DNA of 18,272 nucleotides from an uncultured Bacilli bacterium (GTDB taxonomy: Bacteria; Bacillota_I; Bacilli_A; RF39; UBA660). The position numbers and the translations under genes are program-made. Each line of letters begins with the position of its first letter. The stretch's first letter is position 1. The DNA lies in NCBI GenBank assembly GCA_934120015.1, contig CAKOTD010000024.1:1-18272 (forward strand), given 5' to 3'. Positions 6,721 through 13,461 of the stretch are shown piece by piece. Below the pieces are notes generated by a model. The model searched no databases. It saw nothing but the letters and a program-made list of their open reading frames with translations, and was not told the DNA's origin.

Positions 6721-7067
6721 TATACTTAAATGCATTTTTATTTTGTGGATTTGTATGTTTAGTTGGACAAATAATACTTGATAATACAAAATTAACACCA
6801 GGGCACGTTACATCAATATTTGTTGTAGTTGGTGCTTTCTTAGACATATTTAGTCTTTATGATAAAATTGTTCTATGGGCAGGTGGAGGTGCTTTAGTTC
6901 CTATTACTAGTTTTGGTCATTTATTAATTCATGGAGCCCTTGAAAAAGCCGCCGATTTTGGATTTATAGGACTTGCTATGGGAATGTTTGATCTAACTTC
7001 ATCAGGAATTATTTCAGCAATAGTATTATCCTTTATTCTATCACTTTTTTTCAAACCAAAAAGTTAA
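6717..7067 (+). CDS. spoVAE: Stage V sporulation protein AE (SpoVAEb-type channel subunit)
   Basis: This 116-residue membrane protein of the SpoVAC/SpoVAEb family completes the minimal C-D-E set of the dipicolinic acid channel. It shares with SpoVAC the pattern FxDKIV, GALVPITSFGH, HGALEKAADFG and three to four membrane helices. It starts at ATG 6717, within the end of spoVAD. SpoVAA, SpoVAB and SpoVAF are not in the window, which is common in clostridia-like spore formers. No clear terminator follows, but a vegetative-type promoter for the next gene does. Confidence 0.95.
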   Translation: MIYLNAFLFCGFVCLVGQIILDNTKLTPGHVTSIFVVVGAFLDIFSLYDKIVLWAGGGALVPITSFGHLLIHGALEKAADFGFIGLAMGMFDLTSSGIISAIVLSFILSLFFKPKS

Positions 7068-7070
7068 TTC

Positions 7071-7099
7071 TTGACTTAGACTATGACTTGGTATAAAAT
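7071..7099 (+). promoter_or_regulatory. SigA-type promoter of the lipoprotein gene
   Basis: TTGACT (7071-7076), 17 bases, then TAAAAT (7094-7099) lies just upstream of the AGGGAGTG ribosome site at 7108-7115. Confidence 0.55.
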
Positions 7100-7117
7100 T
7101 ATAATCAAGGGAGTGTA

Positions 7118-7549
7118 ATGTTTATGAAAAAGAAAACTTTTATTATCATGCTTATACTTGGAATTGTTTTTGTGACAGCTTGCCAAAAGAAAACTGAAGA
7201 ACAGAATGATGATCCAAATGCGGAAAAACCTAGAGAAGAGACTATTGCTAATACAAACGCCGATGTTATTAAAGAACAAATTATTGACGGATTAAAAATC
7301 GATAATATTTCAGTTGTTATAACAAAAGAACATACTGATTTTACTGCAGATGTAACAAATACAAATATTGAATCTGTTTATGTTAAATCATTTGATATTG
7401 TATTTAAAGATGAATTAGGAAATGAAATAACAAGAATGCTCGGTTTTGTTGGCACAACACTTGAACCAAATGTTTCAAAAGCTATTACAGCTGGAATTGA
7501 AATGGATTTATCTAATGTAAAGAGTGTGGAATATATTAGAAATTATTAA
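7118..7549 (+). CDS. Small lipoprotein with a beta-sandwich-like domain
   Basis: This 143-residue exported lipoprotein has a signal peptide ending in the lipobox VTAC (Cys at about residue 22), so it is lipidated and held on the outer face of the membrane. A charged Glu/Asn/Asp-rich spacer (about 23-50) precedes a C-terminal domain (about 60-143) with the alternating pattern FTADVTNTN, YVKSFDIVFKDELGNE, LEPNVSKAITAGIEMDLSNV. This looks like the FxLYD-type or related Ig-like domains common in Firmicute lipoproteins. The substrate or partner is unknown. It is a single-gene transcript with its own promoter and terminator. ATG 7118 is closest to the ribosome site; ATG 7124 is possible. Confidence 0.75.
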   Translation: MFMKKKTFIIMLILGIVFVTACQKKTEEQNDDPNAEKPREETIANTNADVIKEQIIDGLKIDNISVVITKEHTDFTADVTNTNIESVYVKSFDIVFKDELGNEITRMLGFVGTTLEPNVSKAITAGIEMDLSNVKSVEYIRNY

Positions 7550-7567
7550 AAGAGCCTTGCTCTTTTT
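7548..7567 (+). terminator. Rho-independent terminator of the lipoprotein gene
   Basis: AAAAGAGC / GCTCTTTT with a 3-base loop, immediately after the stop codon, runs into TTTTTT. Confidence 0.8.
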
Positions 7568-7569
7568 TC

Positions 7570-7598
7570 TTGCAATTTTTTTCTTAAAAATGTATACT
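7570..7598 (+). promoter_or_regulatory. SigA-type promoter of the prepilin-like giant gene
   Basis: TTGCAA (7570-7575), 17 bases, then TATACT (7593-7598) lies 31 bases before the start codon, with AAGGAG at 7617-7622. Confidence 0.6.
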
Positions 7599-7629
7599 TA
7601 ATATATAAGAGATAGTAAGGAGAAACTAT

Positions 7630-10600
7630 ATGAAGAAAAAAGGATTTACATTAATAGAATTATTAACAGTAATAGTAGTACTAGCAATAATCGCATTAAT
7701 AACAGTACCAATAGTAAATGGGATAACAAGAAGAGCAGAAAAATCAGCATTTAGACAAAGTGCAGTAGGAATATTAAATACAATAAAATTAGATAGGTCA
7801 AATAGTGGATATATAGCAAAAGAAGAAAATGATAAATATGAAATAAAAGATAAAAAAATATATTTTGAAGAAGAACCAATAAAAACAAAACATACTGGAG
7901 AGATAACAGGAGTAGGAGATGTATACGTAAATAAAGATGGAAGTATGGCAATAGCGTATACAAATAATAAATGGTGTGCATATAAAAGCTACGCAAATAC
8001 GACGGTAAAGATAATAAGTGGAAATTGTGAAAATGTAATAACAAAAACATGTAAAGAACCAGTATATGAGATAGAAGATGAAGAAATATGGACACAGCAA
8101 AAACAAATAAAGAGTATAGAGGCAGCAAGTGGGGAAGATTGTACAATATATTATAAGGATGAAAATGAGCAGTGGGTGAAATTTGAAAAAAGTATTATAT
8201 ATAAGCAAAATAAATTATATTTGAAATTATTAGGAACATTAAATGAAGAAACAAAATATGAAAAAGACTTGAAAATAGATAGAACAAAGCCAGATAGTAT
8301 AGAGGTAGAAGCACAATCAACAACTCCAAATACAATAACAGTAAATGTAATAGGAACAGATAATGAAAGTGGAATATCAAAATATGCATATAGTAGTGAT
8401 AATGGAGCAACATGGAGTAAATGGGTAGATGAAGACATATATACATTTGAGAATATAGAACCAGGAGCCTATAGAATAAAAGCAAAGGTATATAATGGAA
8501 CATATGGAACAAGTGGAGCAAGAGATTCACTAGGAGTATTAGAATCAGAAGCAACATTAGTAACAACAACAACATGTTCAGTTCCGAAAATAGAAGTAGA
8601 TCAAACAGGATGGGCCCAATCAAAAGTAGTAACAATAGATTATAGAAGTACAACAGGATGTGTAGGAAGTTATAGTATAGATAACGGAGTGACATGGAAT
8701 GAAGGAACAAGTGTAACAATAAGTGAAAATAATGTAAAAGTTTTAGCTCGAAATGTTGTAGGAGATAATGAAACAAGGTCAGAATTATTAATAGATAAAA
8801 TAGATAGAAGTAAACCAACAAATGTAACATATACAACTAAAACAACCCCAACAAGTATAATAGTAAATGTAATAGGAACAGATGAAGAAAGTGGAATAGA
8901 AAGATATGCCTATAGTATAGATGGAGGAAATACATGGACAGCCTGGAGGGCAGAAAATAGTTATACATTTAATAATTTAACACCAGAAACAGAATATACA
9001 ATAAAAGTAAAAGTATATAATGGAACATATAATGGAAAGTATGAAACAATTAAATATGAGACAAATACATATTCTGTAGATAAAAATGTTCAAAATAATA
9101 CAATTTACAAATATAGAATGTTAACAACAACAGATGAAACAACATGGAGTAGTGCATCAAATGAAAAAAAATTAGTACCAGCAGAGACAAATAGAATATC
9201 ATTAGTAGGAGTAGGAGGAAATAAAAAAGTAACATTAGGATGGAATAATGTAACAGGAGTAGAAACATATAGAATACAAAAATTAATAGATGGTATATAT
9301 AAGACAGTAGCAACAACTGAAGGAACTACTTATGTAGATACAGATGTAACAAATAATACAGAGTATACATATAGAGTAATATCTCAAGATGCAAAAGTAA
9401 AAAGTGTAGAATTAAAAATAAAACCAACAGAAAATCAAGAGTTAGGAATAGAAGGAATAAATGGAGATAAGCAAGTAACATTAATATGGGGAAATATAAC
9501 CGGAGTAAAGAAATATAGAATACAAAGAGTAAAGGCAGGAAGCCAAAGTAATGATGAAATGGGTGTACTAGAGTCAAATGAAACAAGGGTAGTAAAAACC
9601 ACATCATGTTTAGCACCAGAAATAACAGTAGAGCCAGCAGGAGATGTGTGGAGAACACAAAAGACTGTAACAATAACATATAAAGAAGCGGAATGTAAAG
9701 TAAGAAAATATAGTATAGATGGAGGAACTACTTGGGAAGAAACAAGTAATGATATAGTAGAAAAAACAATTACCAAGAATAATACAACAGTAATAGGCTA
9801 TGCAGGTGTAAGTGAAACAAAAGGTGAATCAGCAACATTAAAAGTAACAAAAATAGATAATACAACACCAGTAGTAAACATAATAGCAAATAAAAAGTCA
9901 GCAGGTGACGAAGTAAAAAGCAATACATGGAGTAATGAAACATTAACATATACATTTACAAAAACAACAGGAGATAGTGGAGCAACAATATATTATTGTA
10001 AAGATAAAACAAATAGTTGTGAGCCAACAACAAAGGTAACAAATACAGTATCTATGACAGATACAGGAATATACTATATAAGATATAAAGCAGTAAGTGG
10101 TGCAGGAAAAACTTCAACAGTAGATACATATACAGCTAAGGTAGATACAACAAAGCCAACCGCAGTAATAACAGTAAAAAATAGTAGTGGAAATATAGTA
10201 ACAGATGGTAAAATAGTAGATCAAACAGACACATATACAGTAACAATAGGATGTAGTGTAGGGTCATCTGGATTAAAATCTTCTTCATCAAATGTTAAAG
10301 TAGGTACAGATATAAAAAAAGAAAATACAGGAACAACGAATACAAATACATTTGATCTAACTTATAGTGATGTAAGCTATGTATGTCCTGATAAATGTAA
10401 TGAGATTGCCTCTAATGCAGGGAATAGTTGTGCAAACAACTGTACAGAAAATTGCGGGGTTGTATGTAGTAATACAGCTCTTACAGCATATAGAAATAGT
10501 TGTAAACCGGAATGTGAAGCAGCAAATACAAATGGTGGTATATATAATTGTGCTCTTTATGGAGGAACTGTTATAAATAAAATACCTGTAGTAATTACGG

Positions 10601-10857
10601 CAAATTGTACAAATAATGCCAACATAACAGGTTCTGATACAACATTTGAGTTGACATTTCAAGATGATACTACTATTGAAGATATAACCGCAGACGATTC
10701 ATCAGATGATTATTGTACATGTTATACTTCATATAATACTTTGAATACTTGTCAGTGGTATCGTAATTGTTCTTGTACAACACCAAGTGGTAGAAAGATA
10801 AATAAAACTTGCAGAAATAGTGGTAAATCTGATTCATTATGTATTTACAGATGCTAA
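7630..10857 (+). CDS. Large surface protein with type IV prepilin leader, Ig/FN3-like repeats and Cys-rich tail
   Basis: This 1075-residue protein starts with a textbook type IV prepilin signal (KKKG then FTLIELLTVIVVLAIIA, Glu5 of the mature form present), the class III signal processed by prepilin peptidase at Gly-Phe. Most pilins are 120-200 residues, so this is a very long pilin-like fusion. Modules follow: two near-copies of a domain with VNVIGTDxESGI and YxxDxGxTW (about 235-300 and 410-470), two FN3-like units with VTLGWNNVTG and VTLIWGNITG (about 520-640), Ig-like units around a C-P-x-I ... YSID.G.TW pattern (about 310-395 and 655-745), another unit to about 838, and a tail from about 918 with roughly 18 cysteines. 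It is presumably exported and surface-exposed, perhaps an adhesin; no pilus assembly genes are nearby. Codons are unusually A-ending until about base 10260. Confidence 0.75.
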   Translation: MKKKGFTLIELLTVIVVLAIIALITVPIVNGITRRAEKSAFRQSAVGILNTIKLDRSNSGYIAKEENDKYEIKDKKIYFEEEPIKTKHTGEITGVGDVYVNKDGSMAIAYTNNKWCAYKSYANTTVKIISGNCENVITKTCKEPVYEIEDEEIWTQQKQIKSIEAASGEDCTIYYKDENEQWVKFEKSIIYKQNKLYLKLLGTLNEETKYEKDLKIDRTKPDSIEVEAQSTTPNTITVNVIGTDNESGISKYAYSSDNGATWSKWVDEDIYTFENIEPGAYRIKAKVYNGTYGTSGARDSLGVLESEATLVTTTTCSVPKIEVDQTGWAQSKVVTIDYRSTTGCVGSYSIDNGVTWNEGTSVTISENNVKVLARNVVGDNETRSELLIDKIDRSKPTNVTYTTKTTPTSIIVNVIGTDEESGIERYAYSIDGGNTWTAWRAENSYTFNNLTPETEYTIKVKVYNGTYNGKYETIKYETNTYSVDKNVQNNTIYKYRMLTTTDETTWSSASNEKKLVPAETNRISLVGVGGNKKVTLGWNNVTGVETYRIQKLIDGIYKTVATTEGTTYVDTDVTNNTEYTYRVISQDAKVKSVELKIKPTENQELGIEGINGDKQVTLIWGNITGVKKYRIQRVKAGSQSNDEMGVLESNETRVVKTTSCLAPEITVEPAGDVWRTQKTVTITYKEAECKVRKYSIDGGTTWEETSNDIVEKTITKNNTTVIGYAGVSETKGESATLKVTKIDNTTPVVNIIANKKSAGDEVKSNTWSNETLTYTFTKTTGDSGATIYYCKDKTNSCEPTTKVTNTVSMTDTGIYYIRYKAVSGAGKTSTVDTYTAKVDTTKPTAVITVKNSSGNIVTDGKIVDQTDTYTVTIGCSVGSSGLKSSSSNVKVGTDIKKENTGTTNTNTFDLTYSDVSYVCPDKCNEIASNAGNSCANNCTENCGVVCSNTALTAYRNSCKPECEAANTNGGIYNCALYGGTVINKIPVVITANCTNNANITGSDTTFELTFQDDTTIEDITADDSSDDYCTCYTSYNTLNTCQWYRNCSCTTPSGRKINKTCRNSGKSDSLCIYRC

Positions 10858-10865
10858 AAAATTTC

Positions 10866-10900
10866 AAAACTTTATAAAATTTTATAAAGTTTTTTCTTTT
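10866..10900 (+). terminator. Rho-independent terminator after the prepilin-like gene
   Basis: A 12-bp perfect stem, AAAACTTTATAA / TTATAAAGTTTT, with loop AATT is followed by a T-rich run. It lies just after the stop codon. Confidence 0.75.
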
Positions 10901-10902
10901 TG

Positions 10903-10911
10903 TGTTATAAT
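10903..10911 (+). promoter_or_regulatory. Extended -10 promoter of dxs
   Basis: TGTTATAAT is a perfect extended -10 element (TGn then TATAAT) with no good -35. It lies 24 bases before the dxs start and immediately after the previous terminator. Confidence 0.55.
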
Positions 10912-10935
10912 CTATGTTATAGAGGTTGTGAACTT

Positions 10936-12765
10936 ATGCTAGATAAAATTGATAATATACATAATATAGCTAATTTTAATGATAAAGAACTTTCTGATTT
11001 GGCAAGTGAAATGAGAAATGTAATAATTGAACAAGTATCGAGAAATGGTGGACATTTGGCATCTAACTTAGGACTTGTTGAACTTACAATTTCTTTATTC
11101 AAAAATTTTAATTTCGATAATGATAAGATTATATTTGATGTAGGACATCAATGCTATGCATATAAAATATTAACTGGTAGAAAAAATGATATGATTAATC
11201 TTAGAAAATATAAGGGAATGAGTGGATTTCCTAAAAGTAAAGAAAGCAAATATGACTTCTTTAATACAGGCCATGCTAGTAACTCTATATCAGCAGCTAT
11301 TGGAATGGCAAGAGCTAGAGATCTTTTGGGAAAAAATTACAATATTATTACTTTAATTGGTGATGGAGCAATGACTGGTGGAATGACATTTGAAGCTCTA
11401 AATGATTTAGGTGATCGTAAAACAAAAATGCTTATTATTTTAAATGATAATGGAATGTCAATTTCAAATAATGTTGGCGGACTTTCCAATTGTTTAGATA
11501 AGATAAGAATTAATCCATTTTATAATAGACTTAAGAAAAGGGCACATTATAGACTTGATAAAATTAAAAGTAAAAAAATTAGTAATGTCATTCATAATAT
11601 CAAAAGTGGGATTAAAAATATGTTACTACCATCTATGTATTTTGAAAATTTGGGTATTAAATATATAGGACCTATTGATGGTCATAATATAAAGAAATTA
11701 AACAAAGTTCTTTCCAAAATAAAAAATATAGATGAACCAGTTGTATTACATGTTAAAACTATTAAAGGTAAAGGGTATAAATATTCTGAGGAATGCCCCA
11801 ATAAATATCATGCAGTAGGAGCATTTGATATAAAAACTGGTGCTGTCAATAACAATAATTCTAGTTACTCAAGTACCTTTGGAAATAAGTTATGCTCTAT
11901 AGCTAGTCATAATAAAAGAATAGTAGCAATTACAGCAGCCATGAAAGATGGAACCGGGCTTTCAAAATTTGCCGAAAAGTTTCCAAAAAGATTTTTTGAT
12001 GTAGGTATTGCTGAAGAACATGCGGTTACACTTGCAGCAGGTTTTGCTATATCAGGGTATAAACCTTATTTTGCAGTATATTCAACCTTTTTGCAGAGAA
12101 GTTTTGATCAAATTATAGAAGATGTGTGTATGCAAAAATTACCCGTTACATTTATGATTGATAGGTCAGGACTTGTTGGAGAAGATGGTGAAACACATCA
12201 TGGAATATTTGATAGTTCTTATTTAAATTTAATTCCTAATTTAACAATTATGCAGCCAAAAAGTCTAATAGAACTCGAAAAAATGCTTGATTTTTCTGTT
12301 AGTTTTAATGGTCCACTTGCTATAAAATATTGTAAGGGTAAAAATAACTATAAATTTAATGAAGAAAATACTATTGAATATGGTAAATGGGAAATAGTTT
12401 CTAACGGAAATAATCTTGTTATTATAGCAACTGGTCGTATGGTTGAACTTGCTATGATGGCAAAAGAAAAAATTAAAAAAGATATTATGATTATTAATGC
12501 TAGATTTATTAAACCAATTGATACTAAATTATTAGATAGAATAATTAAAAATAATAATAGGATTTTAGTATTAGAAGAAAATAATATTATTGGAGGTTTA
12601 TCTACTTCTGTTATGCATTATGTTAATAAGAGAATTAATATAATGGGAATAAATGATAGATTTGTTGAACAAGGAAGTATTGAGGAACTATTGAAAGACC
12701 AAAAGATTAGTGTTAATGACATATGCAAAAAAGTAAATAAACTATTAAAAGAAGATATAAAATAA
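10936..12765 (+). CDS. dxs: 1-deoxy-D-xylulose-5-phosphate synthase
   Basis: This 609-residue thiamine diphosphate enzyme condenses pyruvate and glyceraldehyde 3-phosphate into DXP, the first step of the MEP isoprenoid pathway and a precursor for thiamine and pyridoxal. Diagnostic motifs are in order: GGHLASNLGLVELT with the conserved His (about 37-50), FDVGHQCYAYKILTGR, the ThDP/Mg motif GDGAMTGGMTFEAL with LNDNGMSIS, FDVGIAEEHAVTLAAG with the catalytic Glu, and SGLVGEDGETHHGIFD. Length is normal. I start at ATG 10936 (MLDKIDNIHN..), preceded by AGAGG; the TTG at 10900 upstream would lie in the promoter. It stands alone, not with the other MEP or ispA/xseA genes. It marks the last core gene before the accessory region. 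Confidence 0.97.
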   Translation: MLDKIDNIHNIANFNDKELSDLASEMRNVIIEQVSRNGGHLASNLGLVELTISLFKNFNFDNDKIIFDVGHQCYAYKILTGRKNDMINLRKYKGMSGFPKSKESKYDFFNTGHASNSISAAIGMARARDLLGKNYNIITLIGDGAMTGGMTFEALNDLGDRKTKMLIILNDNGMSISNNVGGLSNCLDKIRINPFYNRLKKRAHYRLDKIKSKKISNVIHNIKSGIKNMLLPSMYFENLGIKYIGPIDGHNIKKLNKVLSKIKNIDEPVVLHVKTIKGKGYKYSEECPNKYHAVGAFDIKTGAVNNNNSSYSSTFGNKLCSIASHNKRIVAITAAMKDGTGLSKFAEKFPKRFFDVGIAEEHAVTLAAGFAISGYKPYFAVYSTFLQRSFDQIIEDVCMQKLPVTFMIDRSGLVGEDGETHHGIFDSSYLNLIPNLTIMQPKSLIELEKMLDFSVSFNGPLAIKYCKGKNNYKFNEENTIEYGKWEIVSNGNNLVIIATGRMVELAMMAKEKIKKDIMIINARFIKPIDTKLLDRIIKNNNRILVLEENNIIGGLSTSVMHYVNKRINIMGINDRFVEQGSIEELLKDQKISVNDICKKVNKLLKEDIK

Positions 12766-12773
12766 TCATATTG

Positions 12774-12889
12774 AACTTGTCAACAAAAAGTAGATAGTAA
12801 AAAGATTTTATTTAAATCCTAGTTGAGTTCTATTGAATCAAGGTTTTAATGATATTTTTTATAAACTATCTACTTTTACTTGACTAGTT
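12774..12889. repeat. Imperfect 25-bp inverted repeat flanking a 66-bp spacer
   Basis: AACTTGTCAACAAAAAGTAG (12774-12793), continuing to 12798, pairs with 12865-12889 with three mismatches in 25. The unit lies between dxs and the broken reverse transcriptase and encodes nothing. It could be a small non-autonomous element (MITE-like) or remnant insertion-sequence ends; it could also fold as a long hairpin that ends the dxs transcript. The stretch to 12916 holds nothing else I can name. Confidence 0.5.
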
Positions 12890-12916
12890 TATTAATCATG
12901 AGATCTTGATAAATAG

Positions 12917-13386
12917 ACTAAAAAAATTGATTTTTCTGATGATGAATTTTGGTTTATTAATAAAATTATAAATGAACAACCAGATAATTTGGAAAAGGGT
13001 TTAGCATTAGGAAATCAATTAAGCCAATGGTTTGCTTTGTATTATTTTGACAGAATTGATAGGTTAGTTAAAGAAAAGTTAAGAATAAGGTATATGGATG
13101 ATTTTATATTGATTCATCATGATAAACGATACTTGCAATATTGTTTAGAAGAGATAAATAAAGTTTGTAATGAGAAATTAAATTTAGAACTTAATCAAAA
13201 AACACAAATTGGAATTGCATACAATGGCATAGATTTTCTTCTAAACAAAGAATGAGAAAACATATCAAAGCAATAAAAAATTGAAAAACAAATCTATTAT
13301 TGATGAAGAATATAATTAACTCTTTTAAAGCACATTTAAAATATTCTAACGAAAAATGTGATAAATTATTATCAAATATAAAATAA
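12917..13386 (+). pseudogene. Remnant of a DGR-type reverse transcriptase
   Basis: The C-terminal half of a group II-like reverse transcriptase of the diversity-generating retroelement kind. GLALGNQLSQWFALYYFDR (RT motif 4 region), the catalytic YMDDF and LNQKTQIG are readable from 12917 to a TGA at 13253-13255. The phase then shifts and the thumb-like end (NIINSFKAHLKYSNE) is readable from about 13252 to 13386, with one more internal stop. The fingers and first catalytic Asp are missing, an in-frame stop lies at 12914-12916, and a few residues usually found between KLRI and RYMDD are absent. The gene is therefore 5'-deleted, frameshifted and inactive. It precedes the variable-region target gene, the usual DGR neighbourhood. 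A TTG at 12989 gives the longest open stretch, but it is not a true start. Confidence 0.85.
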
Positions 13387-13431
13387 AATTTATGAATTTT
13401 CAAAAAACAATAAGAAAAAAATGAGATTATA

Positions 13432-13440
13432 TGGTAAAAT
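13432..13440 (+). promoter_or_regulatory. Possible extended -10 promoter of the MoxR/vWA operon
   Basis: TGGTAAAAT (TGn plus TAAAAT) lies 22 bases before the ATG at 13462. There is no convincing -35 element. Confidence 0.35.
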
Positions 13441-13461
13441 GTAATTATAGTGGTGATTAAA

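Noticed and set aside
7751..9955. Many long minus-strand open frames opposite the prepilin-like gene
   Set aside because: They consist of Leu/Tyr/Phe-rich low-complexity peptides caused by the A-ending codon bias of the sense gene and have no ribosome sites; the sense protein has recognisable modules.
10379..10576. 65-residue plus-strand frame inside the Cys-rich tail
   Set aside because: It lies inside the longer gene, has no ribosome site and shows no family resemblance.
13191..13403. Minus-strand 70-residue frame opposite the reverse transcriptase remnant
   Set aside because: The sense strand carries clear reverse transcriptase motifs; the antisense frame has no ribosome site or family match.
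12766..13449. Possible DGR template repeat between dxs and the target gene
   Set aside because: I looked for text resembling GCTGTTCGCCCAGTTTTGCA or the GDG/AVRP coding stretch of the VR and found none in this gap on either strand.
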